64,000 nucleotides of DNA from Ottelia alismoides (Eukaryota > Streptophyta > Magnoliopsida > Alismatales > Hydrocharitaceae): contig JAZKJV010006054.1 in the NCBI GenBank assembly GCA_037367405.1, forward strand, positions 248,001-312,000, in the 5' to 3' direction. Shown here piece after piece: positions 37,010 through 48,341 of this stretch. Made by a program: the position numbers and the translations under genes. The notes beneath the pieces were generated by a model. It made no database searches. It saw only the letters and a program-made list of their open reading frames with translations, and was not told the origin of the DNA. How positions within the stretch are numbered: the stretch's first letter is position 1; each line of letters begins with the position of its first letter.

Positions 37010-37535
37010 ATGAGGAAGACATCTTCTTCTTCGTACACAGGTGGGCGGACAGGGCGATTGGGTGGCACTTTCTCTGGTGGGTGGCGAGGCATGTTCTGTA
37101 AGGTGGAGGGGCAGTGGCTGCCGAGGAGGGGTGGCTGGAGGAACTACCTGAAGGAGGGGGCGTCCAGCCGCTACAGCGGTGCAGGCCCTTGGTAGTGGAC
37201 ACTGCCACTGTGACGGAGATGGCAGCTTATGGGCCAGCGGTGGTCAGCGTGGTTGGAGGACCTGCAAGTGGAGGAACAATGTGTTGTGGCCTAGAGGCTG
37301 CTGTGGCTGCGACGGTGTCCGCTGGAGCTGCAGCGGCTATGATGGGGGCTGACCTGCGGGCAAATGGAGAACGCGGGGTTGGTGCACTAGAGGGATGGCC
37401 CGCGTGCGGTGGGGGCTGGAACAGGCGGAGGCTGTCGCTGGTGGGTGGTGGCACGCAGTCGCCGTTGGCGGTGAGGAGGCTGCCGTGGAAGAATGGGGAG
37501 GGAGCGGCGGCGGAACCGCTGCTCCTCCCTCTTTT
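37010..37535. other. GC-rich block inside the element B LTR
   Basis: About 525 bp of GC-rich, proline- and alanine-coding-like sequence between very AT-rich flanks. Frames of up to 171 codons exist on the + strand (37114-37629) and 75-90 codons on the - strand, all of biased composition. It may be the structured leader of the LTR, as in E3, or captured host sequence. No family is recognisable. Confidence 0.5.
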
Positions 37536-38010
37536 TTATTTTATTTTTTTTATTTTTTTGTTGCTGCTATGTTATGTGAAATTTTTTGATAATTTATTTT
37601 ATTTTTTTGTAAATAGGGAATGCAAATAAATAGAAAAAAATGTGGTGTTTGTGGTAATATGATGAAGTTGATGAAGTTAATCAAATGGATGGCAGTGGTG
37701 GTGATGTGATAAAAATGCAAGATAATGAAAATAATTACTTATAATAAAGAGTGAAAATTTACCTACGATGGAAGCAGGTGCCTATGGTGTGTTCACGAGA
37801 AGCACGGTCTTTGCTCAAATCGCCGGCGAGCGATGAGCTCGAGCAGCGCGCAGATGCAGTTGCGATGTTGGCCAAGAAGCCAACGGATCTCATCGGAGAG
37901 AGGGTTGTCGTCGCTCGACCGTGGTTGTATCACTGTCACTGATTCAACTCTGGAACTAGTCTCTCCTCACATAAATATGGATTAAAAGCAAAAATAAGGA
38001 GAATGGGATG

Positions 38011-38018
38011 TATATAAA
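38011..38018 (-). promoter_or_regulatory. TATA box of the element B LTR
   Basis: On the - strand TTTATATA in the context GTCTTTATATACATCCC, about 930 bases after the LTR start and shortly before the first GC-rich block, the place expected for the promoter. Confidence 0.5.
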
Positions 38019-38923
38019 GACAAAATGAGAAGTTTTGAAAGTGGTGGAGGGGAGGTAAATAAATTGGTGGAGTTGAATTAGAAGTTAGAAAAATAGTGGA
38101 ATAATGGAGTTGAATGGGTGGTTATTATGGAGAATGGAAATTAAATAAATAATAAATAGTAAAATAAAGTAGGCTAATAAAATACAATAAAACAAAGAGA
38201 AGAAAAAGAGTGGAGAATTTACAAAATAAGATAAACCATATGTACAAGTTTTTTTTACTTTTCTAATTTTATTTTATTTTTTATATTTTTAATAAGAGAT
38301 ATTTACAATAAAAAAATACAATAAAATACTAAAAATAAAATACAACATAAAAATGATTTTTTTAGATTTTTTAGTCATTAAAAAATTAAATAAAAAATGA
38401 AGAAACAATGAATATTTACATTATATACAATGTGCACCTAGGTCCCAAAACCCATATTTTACAAACAAGCTCCGATTTTAGTAAAACAACTTCCGTTGGA
38501 TAGATAATTTTCCAACTTGAACTTTAAAAGTGAGTTTGTGTATTTGGAGTTCATACGGAGCGGGAATCTGGCCGGGAATTTGGACTTTATGGCTTTTTAC
38601 TCTTTGGGATCTAGGAGCATTTATTTGAGATAAAAATTATTTTGTATTTTTGTATTTTTATATACATTTTTATGAACAAGTTAGAGAAAGAATTAGCTTC
38701 AAATGAGTTGAAATAAAATTATTAAAACTATATGAAGGTTTATACTATTTATAGGTGAAAACTCCTTTATTTTGTGGCTTTTTATTATTAATTTATTTTG
38801 TACAATAAAATATACAATAATTAGCGTATTTTATTTACAAAAGTCATTTTGTTAATTTATTGATTTTATAGACATTTATTTGAGATTTTACTCAGAGATT
38901 TTGCTAATATTAATATATTGAGA

Positions 38924-38955
38924 TGATGAATCGCGGATTCATCACCCCCTATACT
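38924..38955 (-). promoter_or_regulatory. Element B polypurine tract and LTR-tip inverted repeat
   Basis: On the - strand AAGTATAGGGGG (38956-38945) abuts the LTR. The first 21 bases of the LTR are a perfect inverted repeat with arms TGATGAATC and GATTCATCA around CGC. The hairpin found 17 bases upstream in A and E3 is degenerate here. Confidence 0.8.
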
Positions 38956-38956
38956 T

Positions 38957-40571
38957 AAACATTGCCTTCCCTCAAGAAAATAAAGAATGAATAAGTTGGA
39001 TTAACCCCTGACTATGCATGTGAATACAAGACTTGATCTGTTCAAGAACTCTCGGTTTTAGAGATCCTAAAATTCTAAGCTGAACCAACTCTAGTCCAAA
39101 GATATCCAATTTCCCTAATCATCAGACTCTCTCTGTATACATATATAGTAAGGATATGACTTAAGTGTGGACTGCAGTTACAAGAGTAGAGTCGCAACGT
39201 CACTCAAGGTTCCAGTCCAAGAGACTCTCCTAAGAATCCGATCCTTAACACTAGGGAATAAATCATTTCTTGCATCCAATCCACCATCTCTTTAGTTGTC
39301 AGACTTGAAAGTGTAGATGATGGCCAGTTGATGGAGGGCATAGGATTGTGTCATTTCTTCTCTCCCTCTTATTGGAACAAGGTTCCTCTCGAGTGACTTA
39401 TTAACTCAACGCATTTTTTTTGTTGTTGATCAATGTGTCATTCAAGAGAAGTTGGAGTCTTTTGCACTTGTTTTCCTAGGAGTACACCGGGGTGTGCCTT
39501 TTTTGAGTATAAATTATACCTTTTACAGTCAGACTTGTAGAATTTGTGATGAAGAGCCCTTTTTGTTGCTAGCCCGACTCCTGATCCTAATATTGGTGGT
39601 CCAAGTGGACACTTTGAAATGGTTGAGAGTGCTCGCCTTTAGTGGAAGCTCTTTTGATAATTGACTTTGTGGAAAGAGAGCTTATTTCAAAATTGATATT
39701 TCTTTGCTTTTTTTTTGCTAGCTCCACTGCTTTTACCAAGAGTTGGCGCACACTGATCAACATTTTTTTATTTTATCACACCCTGTACTTAGGTAAATGT
39801 CAAGAGATAGTACAAGAACCATGTTCTTATACTGGCTAAAGGTGCTGACACTCAGATTTCATGAAGCCTTCATTGATTTTATCCCATCCTCGAGTATCAC
39901 CAAATCAGGTCCAAACTCAAATCCCTCATCCCAGTTCCTCAAGTGAAATTTCAACTCATCTAATCATAACTGTAGTCGTGTATGGGAGGTGTTGATCATA
40001 TTCTTAAGGTAGAGATTAAGCATGCAATATAGCACACAAATCTTTCAAACTAGGGAAATGTGAATAATTAAGTCGAAGACCCTAATGACTAAGGCTGGTT
40101 AACCAAAAATCTCAAGACCTCATAAACCAAGTGTTATTGCACATCACAAGTTTTGTGTGAATGTGAATGTGTCAAGGTTTAAACCAACTCATTAGTTAGG
40201 TTTTCTGGGATTTTTATTTTTATGATTTTTTTCTTTTCTTTTCGTTTTCTTTTTTTTGAATAACAAAGGAATAGAAGAAAGATGTTTTTTAGAAAAAGGT
40301 TTTTGCTTTTTGTTTCATTTTTTTGAAAAAGACACATCTTTTTTTTAAAAGCAGATAAAGAAAGAAAAGATATTCTTTTTTTCTTTGATTTTTTCTAAAA
40401 GCAAATAAGGGAAGAAAAGAGATTTTTTTAAAAAAATGAAAAGTTTTTTTTTAAAAAAAGTTTTTTTGTCTTTTTACCAATTTTACCAACCCTGTAATTA
40501 TTGTAATATATACAAAAATATGTGAAAGTACGAGCTATGGGTAAAGTATATATGCAATATATACACGCCCC
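38957..40571 (-). other. Element B 3' non-coding region with AT-rich part
   Basis: 1.6 kb without a supported gene. Part of 38957-40190 resembles the 3' domain of A only loosely. 40200-40500 is low-complexity A/T runs of the GAAAAAAG type. A block at 40530-40571 (GTACGAGCTATGGGTAAAG and a TATATAC-rich piece) is shared with the other elements directly after their hairpin arrays. Short frames at 39452-39839 have no counterpart elsewhere. Confidence 0.6.
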
Positions 40572-40825
40572 CTATACTTAGCATGTGCTATGTCCTCAGA
40601 GCACAAGAATCGATAAAAAGACATAGTTCGTGCTAAGCGTAGGATAGTTAAATAACAAAAAGTATAGAAGTCGATCCGTCCCCCTATACTTTGGTTCTGG
40701 TCAGCCTAAGTGTAGAAGAAGAGCAAAATCGGGGTGGATGAGGTCAAGAGGAGAAATGGGTGAGTAAATACACATGGTGGGCATCGGTCCCCCATATACT
40801 TAGGCTCTGGTCAGCCTATGTATAC
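40572..40825 (-). repeat. Array of three hairpins after element B pol
   Basis: Inverted repeats at 40794-40825, 40684-40715 and 40572-40642 (sense order right to left) with arms of the CTATACTTAG and CTAAGTATAG type, each followed on the sense strand by GGGG or GGGGG. The last is the long-armed kind. One hairpin fewer than in A and E3. Confidence 0.78.
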
Positions 40826-40958
40826 GACATGAGTAAGTGTGAGACCCTATGTGATCCGGAGAATATGTGTAGAAGGGAGTATGTACAAATGGAATGAATC
40901 TTCTAAGCTGCTGAATCTTCACGCTGCATCTTCACGAAGAGTAATATGATGTATCTGC

Positions 40959-43900
40959 TCAGTGCTCACTCTGCATGAATTTCATGACCTTGACTTGGAC
41001 TAACTGCTCTTTCGAATATACAAAATGCTTCAACAGTTGTCCATTCACCACATGAGATTGTGCACCATCTGTGAGATCAGCTATCTCTACACTTCCATTC
41101 ACGTGCACTTTCTTAACAACAAAGGGACCCGCCCATTTAGATTTGAGCTTCCCATGGAACATCTTCAAATAGGCATTAAACATCCATACCTTTTTTTCAG
41201 GGACAAAGTCTTTACACCTAATGTGTTGATCATGCCATCTCTTTACTTTTTCCTTATAAATCAAACTATTGTCATATGCTCTGCTTTGGATTTCCACGAG
41301 CTTGTTCAAGTTCAAGTCTCGACAAAGCTTCCCTAGGTGACAACTCCAATTAATCTGCTTAATTGCCCATTAAGATTTATGAATCAATTCTGCGGGCAAA
41401 TGGCATGGCTTGCCGTAGATCATTCTAAATGGTGAAGTACCCAATGGTGTCTCGTAGACTATCCTATAGGCCCACAGAACTTGGTCCAAGATCTGGGATC
41501 AGTTCTTCCTATCGGAACGAAAAAACTTCTGCAAAATACTCTTCCCCTCTCTTTTCAAAACCTCTGCCATGCCATTGGACTATGGCTGGTAAGGACTAGT
41601 AACTCTATGCTCAAATCCATAGTCATTAGCTAAAGATCTCATATATGGGTTCACAAAGTGGCTACCCCCATCAGATATCAAAACTTTTGGCACCCAGAAC
41701 CTAGCAATAATATGGTCTCTTACAAACTTACAGACAGTATTCCTATCTGCAGTTCGGGCTGGGATAGCCTCCACCCACCAAGACAAATAGTCAACCGCTA
41801 ACAAGATGTACTTATATACTTGACTATTGGGAACGGGACCCATAAAATCTATGCCCCATGCATCAAAAATATCACAAATAATCACCGGTTGCATGCGCAT
41901 CTCATCTCTCTATCCAACTGTCCCTCCCATCCTTTTACAAATCGGGCACGACCGTACAAAATTAATGGCATCTCTAAACATGGTCGGCCGGTACAATCCA
42001 CATTGAAGTAATTTGTGAGCGATTCTCTTCCCCGAATGATGTCCTCCAGCCTCATGTGAATGACAATATGCGAGGACACTCTGGTACTCCTCCTAAGGAA
42101 TACACCTTCTCCAAACACAATCCGGCCCTTCAAAGAAAAGGAAAGGATCGTCCCAGTGGTATCTCCTCGAATCCGACTTCAGTCAATCAATGTTGCTCCT
42201 AGTCCAACTATGGGGAACCTACTTGGAGACAAGATAGTTAACCATGTTGGCATACCACAAGAGTGAATCAATAACACAAATTGACTCGTCTAGGAATGTC
42301 TCTCTAATCTGCTCATAATCAGGAGAATTCTTAAGATCAATCCGAGAAAGGTTATCAACCACAATATTCTTCACTCCGGGTTTATCTTTCATCTCCAAAT
42401 CAAACTCCTAGAGGAGTAAAATCGACCTAAGAAGACGCAACTTCGCGTCCTTCTTTTCCATTAAATATCGAATGGTTGTGTGATCAGTGTAGATTGTCAC
42501 CTTAGAGCCCAAATTATATGACCTAAACTTCTCGAGGACCCATACTACAATGAGCATTTCCTTTTCAATCACTGTATAATTCGTCTATGTGGGGTCTAAT
42601 ACTTTTCTTACATAGTGGATCGCAAATGGGATCCTCTCTCGCCATTGTCCTAACACAGCTCCTATAGCGAAATCTGAAGTGTCAGTTAGGAGCTTGTAGG
42701 ATAGGCGAGGTACAAATCATCCTCTTCAAGAGCTCAAAGGCCTCCAGACACCTGTGATCTACAACGAACTCTGTGTCTTTCCCTAAGAGCTCAGTCAGTG
42801 GGCGGGAGATCTTTGAAAAATCCTGAATAAATCTCCTATAGAATCCAACATGCCGTAGAAAGGACCTCACTGACATCACATTGGTAGGTGGATCGAGTTT
42901 CTTGATCACCTCCACCTATGCAGCGTCAACCTCCATTCCCCTTTTAGAGATGACATGCTCCAACACGATACTCTCTATCACCATAAAGTGACTCTTCTCT
43001 CAAGAGAGTACCAGATTTACCTCTCTATACCTCTTGAGGACTCGGTCCAAGTGTGCTAAACATGTATCAAAGGAATCACCATGCTAAACATGTATCAAAG
43101 GAATCACCATGGACCGAGATGTCATCCATGAACACATCCAGGAAATCTCCCACCATCTCAGCAAATATGGTTATCATGCACGGTTGAAATGTGCCCGAGG
43201 CATTACAAAGCCCGAATGGCATGCACCTGAAGTCATAAGTGCCGAATGGACATGTGAATGTGGTCTTTTCCTGGTCCACATGGGCTATGGCCACGTGGTT
43301 GTAGCCTGAGTGCCCATCAAGAAAACAGAAGAACTCTTTCCCTGCTAGTCTGACTATGATCTGATCAATAAAAGGTAAGGGAAAATGGTCTTTCTTGGTT
43401 TTCGCATTCAGGCGCTTGTAGTCGACACGGACGTGCCACGACGTGGGTACTCGTGTCGTGTTCTCTACTCCCTCCTTGTTGCTGACCATCTGAATTCCCG
43501 ACTTCTTTGGGACAACATGAAGAGGGGCCACCCACTTGGAGTCAGAAATAGGGTACATAAACCCTGCCTTGCACCATTTCTCAATCTCTTTGTTCACCAC
43601 TTTCCGTAGATTGGGGTTAAGTCTCCTCTGAAACTCATCGGAAGTTCTCACATTATCCTCAATAAAAATATGGTGCGAGCAGAGAGCGGGGTTGATCCCC
43701 ACGAGATCCGACACTATTCAGCCTATTGCTTTGCGGTTCCTCTCTAAGACATCTAACAACCTAGACTCCTATTCTAAAGTCAAGTCTGAGCTAATGATAA
43801 CAAGATATCTCTCTTTGGATCCCACAAGAAAGGCATACTTGAGTGTAGGAGGAAGTGTTTTCAGTTCTGTCAATGTGGTATCGTCAAGCAAATCCGGCTG

Positions 43901-44283
43901 AACTGAATCTGGTTTCGTGCTGTATAAAGGTATGCTAAGTTGCATAGTACTCGCCACCAACTTAGAAATATCTGGAGTCAGATCGCCAAAGAAACACGGT
44001 AGTTTGGCCAAAGCCGTGTCTGACTCGTCATCTATGTCCCATGATCGTTCCGAAGAAGGTAGAACTGACATATCCAAATGGATCTCTATGTCATCACAAG
44101 AAAGGTAGATGCATTACTAACAAGATCAGGCAACACCTAGCAAACTACATCATCCACTATGTCCTTTCCAGATGAAAGGGTCTCGCTCTGTCCTGAAGGA
44201 ACTTGTCCCCAAATTCCAACAGTGCTAATCATTTTGTAATCTGCCTCTGAATACGAGTACTCTGTACTACTCTCTGAATCGGG
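40959..44283 (-). pseudogene. Element B pol remnant: RT, RNase H, integrase
   Basis: Decayed pol downstream of the protease. A pre-RT linker is at 44077-43769. RT at 43714-43076 is open over 212 codons (NPALCSHHIFIED, YPISDSKWVAPLH, FCFLDGHSGYN, VFMDDISVHG with FMDD at 43132-43121) and is then shifted by a 28 bp tandem duplication. RT C-terminal and RNase H fragments follow to about 42290. The integrase core is at 41900-41580 ([18 protein letters not shown]) and breaks just before the glutamate block (NGMAEVLKRE). The C-terminal integrase tail at 41315-40959 is open (VWMFNAYLKMFHGKLKSKW). Confidence 0.86.
43054..43109. repeat. 28 bp tandem duplication in element B RT
   Basis: TGCTAAACATGTATCAAAGG plus the next eight bases occurs at 43054-43081 and again at 43082-43109 without a change. 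Because 28 is not a multiple of three it shifts the RT frame right after the FMDD block. The exact identity of the copies suggests a recent event. Confidence 0.92.
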
Positions 44284-44890
44284 TCACTGACACTTGGTTT
44301 GCTTCATCTCAAGGTTCACTTCTCTGCTTGGAGAACGGAACTTCATCATTCCTATACCATAATCAAAAGATGCACCTGCGGTCCTAAAGAATGGCCACCC
44401 AAGAATGATTTGAGATTCTCTCCATTGATTGGGGGTCTCCATGTCCAAGATTGTGAAGTCAACTTGATAGTTCTGCCCCTCAATTGAGATAACAACATTC
44501 TTCACTTCTCCCTTAGGTCTCTTCACTGAATGATTTGCGAATTGGAGTAAATCTCTAGATTTGTGAAGTGGTCCCAGCTCTAATTTCTGATATAATGCTA
44601 AGGGAAGTAAGTTGATAGAAGAACTGTTATCCAAGAGTGTGCGTGCAAATGCAATGTTGGTAATACGACTCGCCACATAGTGAGCACCCATGTCTCTCTT
44701 TTTCTTTGGCAATGTCTGATTCTTGAGACAATAAGTTGTGGCTACTGACAGGACGTGTGTCTTTATATTTTGGTTCTCTTTCTTCCCGCTAACCCTTGTA
44801 GATGTGCATATCACCTTAAGGTATTTTTGGAATGCGGGATGGTTAGCCACATACTCATCAAATGGAACCTTTACAGTGATATTTTCTTTA
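44284..44890 (-). pseudogene. Element B protease remnant
   Basis: An open frame of 188 codons with the aspartic protease region: ARTLLDNSSSINLLPLAL, LQFANHSVKRPKG, VDFTILDMETP and IILGWPFF. The catalytic triplet reads DNS (44631-44623) where E3 has DSG, so both residues after the aspartate are changed and proteolysis is unlikely. E3 shows the same order: protease after the Gag tail and before the linker to RT. Confidence 0.85.
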
Positions 44891-44895
44891 CAAAA

Positions 44896-46113
44896 TCATA
44901 CCATATCAGGGTCATCTTTCTGAATCTTTTTGATGTGCTTTCCTACCGTAAGAGCATATGGGAAAGGGATTGAAACTAGGGAAAAAGAAGATGAAGAATC
45001 TGAATCATGAACTGAAAGATCATTCTTGGCATTAAGGAAAACAGAGTTATTCATACATGAATGTTTTTTGTGCAACAAGGAATCGAAATCAAAACTATCT
45101 GCTATAGGTTGTGGAATAGAAGCTGAAGTGGTATCCACCACAACCGGAGATGCATGGTCCTCCGCAGACTTGGATGTATATCCACGCTGCTGATGCCACA
45201 TATGTGCTGTCCTTCTCCTCTCGGCTCCTTGAGTAGAAATCCTCAAATGGTGCTGATGGGGCTCCGAAATATGCTGCCTCTCCTCCTGGTCCTCTGAAGA
45301 CTCCTCAAGTAGAGCTCTGGAGATTCCCCTCCTCGTGTCCTTCGCCCGGTCAGGTACGGTCACGGTCCTTCCGCTTCTGAGTGATATGTTATTAGCCTCG
45401 TCCCACGAAAAAATCTCATGTTTAGATCTAGGAGATGTTGAATAGTATACCTGACCAAAGTGTTGCTGAGAACTAGATTGGTTCAAGCTATTGGGGTTAG
45501 CCTGAACTTGGCTTGGGATTGAAGTAGAGGGTGAAGTCTGCTCGTCTCACCATCTGGACAAACGGTTGACATCCACCCGTAAGTCATGAATTTCGTTCAT
45601 ATAGAAATGAAGCTTGTCGAGTATCTACTACTGAATATCCACTGGACAAGATGAAGAAGGAAGGGGATAAGACTAGGAAGAAGAACGGGAACACTAGCCC
45701 TTGTGCAAGGGTACTGCATCGTTGTTGTTGCTGCTGGGGTGCCTGCTGAAATTGCGGGCCCTGCTGGCCCACCTAATAATGACCCTGTCGGTCATACTGC
45801 TGGTACTATTGCCACTGCTGCTGGGGTGGCTGGAATCCAAGGCTCTGTTGTGAAGGAGATGGTGCGGAGGTGAATGCGGTGTTGTAAAAGGTTGAGGGAT
45901 GCCGGTAGGTCTGTTAGTCTCCCATACATCCCTGCTTGGTAGGGTCCTGATTATACCATACTCCATTCACCTCCCAAATCAGTGGAGGCTCCTCCTGAAC
46001 TGTATCAGCTAATGGAGGTGGCTACTGGAAGGAGTGGGTATAGGACTGGTCCTACTCCCACAGTTAGGGTTGCCCTGACACCAACTGCTCATGAACATGG
46101 TGATCTCGATATA
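44896..46113 (-). pseudogene. Element B gag remnant, C-terminal part
   Basis: Gag tail with a glutamine-rich stretch (about 45700-45850) and the block EVNGVWYNQDP matching EVNGIWYDRYP of E3. The frame 45486-44896 includes NISLRSGRTVTVPDRAKD, close to the SVTTRSGRMP stretch of E3. Frameshifts and stops occur at about 45585 and 45700. The sequence ends at 46113 with the insertion of E3. Confidence 0.75.
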
Positions 46114-47255
46114 TGATGAATCCACATTTCATCATCTTAATTCTATCATTTTGGCATCAATAACCCTAGCAAATGCCTGTAAATAGCATTAAATAGAGCA
46201 ATTTAGCATGCATGCATGTGCATCCAATTAGTGTATAAAATACTGTAATTAAAGCCAAAATTATAGAATAAATAAAAGAAAAGAAAAAGAATAAAATATT
46301 GTAAATATTTTATGACCCAAAACCCCGAGACCTAGGCATCTTGATGAATAGATCGACCAAGAATAAAGTAGGGGGAGATAAGGGTCAAATACCTATACTT
46401 TTTAATTCATTCTTTATTCATTTTGGGGCCTATTTTTGGTTCCACTTTTTATACATCAAATAAAGAAACTTTGTACATGAAAGTTGTAGATAATTTAATA
46501 AAGAAAAATACAAAATTGATTTCACTGAAAAATAATGTACAGATAAAAAGTTATGGTCTGAATAAAATTCCAGAATCCCAACTTCCCAGACCTGTATCTC
46601 ACAAATGAAAACTCCAAATGCAGTAAACTCGCCTTTAATTGTATATAGAATAAAATAATCTATTTAATGGTGGTGGTTTGCATTTGGAGGAGCTACGGTT
46701 TGAAAGTTGAGTTTTGGACCCTCATTGTATAATTGTACAGATTAAAATATTCAATTTATTATTTATTCATTATTTGTATATTTTTATATTTTTTATAATT
46801 TTGTGAATATTATGTATAATGTATATGTATATTAAAACAAGAATAAAAACCCAAATACAACTCAAAATAAAAATATGTATATAAACTACAGAGGTATTAT
46901 ACCTATATACATACATACACAAAACCTACTTATATTTTATTAAATATACAAAACACATCAGAAAAATAAAACAAAAATATATTTGTGTGTATAAAAGTAT
47001 TTTTTGATTTTATAAAATACTAAATAAAAATAATAAAATAAAAATCACAAAATAAAAATCAAATAATCAAATATATAGGTAATATACCTATATAGGGTGT
47101 AAAATGTAGCTTATAAAAATATATTCCATAAAAATAATTAAAAATCAGAATCAAATACTTTATAAAATAATAAACACTTTTCATTTTATAACCTAAATAA
47201 AATAACATCATTTACTATTTTAAAATGATTTTAGAATGATTTTTACCAGGTTTTT

Positions 47256-47283
47256 CCTGGTTGGTCCACGTGGACCAACCAGG
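47256..47283. repeat. 28 bp perfect palindrome with a G-box in U3
   Basis: Left half CCTGGTTGGTCCAC, right half its exact reverse complement, centred on CACGTG (47267-47272). It lies about 240 bases before the TATA-like box. In the 3' LTR (62091-62118) the right half is altered. CACGTG is the core of plant G-box elements bound by bZIP and bHLH factors; use here is an inference. Confidence 0.85.
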
Positions 47284-47519
47284 GGGCCAGGAGAGTTGAC
47301 CTCGGGTCAAATCTCTGACCCTAGGTCCTGTAGTTCTTCCAGCCTCGTTTTTGACCCACTTTTGTGGATTTTTCGAGCCCAGGTCTTTCATCTTCTGGTG
47401 ATGCAACCTTCTGCAACATTGATCTTCGCTCATCTCTCATACTCGCTCAGACGTTTACCTGGGCTATCGTGCGTTGAATCAACCACCACGCCTTGGTCTT
47501 CCCCCTCATCTGTCAACCC

Positions 47520-47528
47520 AATAAAAGG
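47520..47528 (+). promoter_or_regulatory. TATA-like box of the E3 5' LTR
   Basis: AATAAAAGG in the context AACCCAATAAAAGGGAAC, at the switch from AT-rich U3 to the GC-rich leader. The same sequence is at 62354-62362 in the 3' LTR. Confidence 0.5.
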
Positions 47529-48341
47529 GAACCTCTGACTTCAATTCAAAAATTGAACCCATTTCTGGTCTCTCTCGCGCCCCTATCGATCCCCATCAAG
47601 TCCTGGAGGTGACTGCTCCAAGATCGACTCATCCAGGAGGCGGAGCAGCGTGGCCTAGGGCGTTCCATCACCTCCGGCCGACCACCGTCGAGGTACCCCT
47701 AACCTCGGGCTTCCCAAGCCCTTGAGGTAGCAATTTCCCCTTAGTTTTTCTTGCATTCTTCTCGCCTTAGTTCTAGGATCAAAAACCCTCAAAAAAATCT
47801 CGCTTCCATCGCTCCATTCGTTCGATCCATTCATCTCGCTGGAGCGCACCTCCGGCCGAGCATCACCGCATCGTTTCGCGCCTCTTTTCCATACTCCACA
47901 GAGTCCAGGCACTTTGCCCTGGACTCTATCATCTTTTTCTGCAGGTACGCGCATAAGACCGACACCTGGGAGCCCTTTTTGGACCTGCCGGAGATACCTG
48001 GAGGTCTCGAGCTCCGTCGCCGTCGTAGGCGCGAACCTGCACCCCTCCGGCCATTTTGAAGCTCCCCAGACATGGAGAATGCCTGCAGGAAGAGATCTGG
48101 GCCCTTCTGAGCTCCGAACGCCAACGAAGGAGGGAGGGGGAGGTCGCGGAAGTTCGCCGTCGCCGGCCTTCTTCTGCGTTCTTCCTCCAGTCCTTGCTGC
48201 CGTCCGATCAAGCGAGCTGCCAGATTCCATGTCGACCGTCCGATCTTCAGAGCCAGCCACCGTTGGATCTCAGCCGCGATCTAATCTCAGACGTCGAAGC
48301 CGAACCGTCATCGCGCGTCCAGGGGGCGTCACGTGTCAAGT

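Larger units (their letters stand above)
35881..38944 (-). repeat. Element B 3' LTR
   Basis: A 3064 bp LTR, on the - strand from TGATGAATCC (38944) to AAATATTATCA (35881). It is mosaic in composition: AT-rich U3, TATA box near 38015, a GC-rich block (37790-37960), an AT-rich gap, a second GC-rich block (37010-37535) and an AT-rich end. Near the end the motif TGTGTTCGACCC matches TGTGTTCGAAC in the E3 LTR, which helps to place the U5 side. Confidence 0.88.
35881..46113 (-). mobile_element. Element B: Athila-like element inserted in A
   Basis: A - strand Ty3/gypsy element: 3' LTR 35881-38944, polypurine tract, 3' non-coding region, hairpin array, pol and gag. Its left end lies inside A's gag, and the pentamer before it is GTATG (35876-35880), the predicted target duplication. 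At 46113 its gag is cut by E3. Its gag start and 5' LTR should lie beyond the window. Its RT, LTR and 3' region differ enough from A to make it another subfamily. Confidence 0.87.

Noticed and set aside
37114..37629. 171-codon frame on the + strand of the B LTR
   Set aside because: Biased Gly/Ala/Val composition, runs into AT-rich sequence coding for Phe and Leu, and sits antisense in an LTR. No family resemblance.
35881..38944. The B LTR read as the 5' LTR of element A
   Set aside because: Its U3 does not resemble A's 3' LTR, and its inner end abuts the middle of A's gag with no primer site or leader, so it is the end of B inserted in A.
47655..48260. 201-codon antisense reading frame in the E3 5' LTR
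   Set aside because: It lies in the GC-rich leader. Its counterpart in the 3' LTR is split by small indels, and composition alone explains the open frame.
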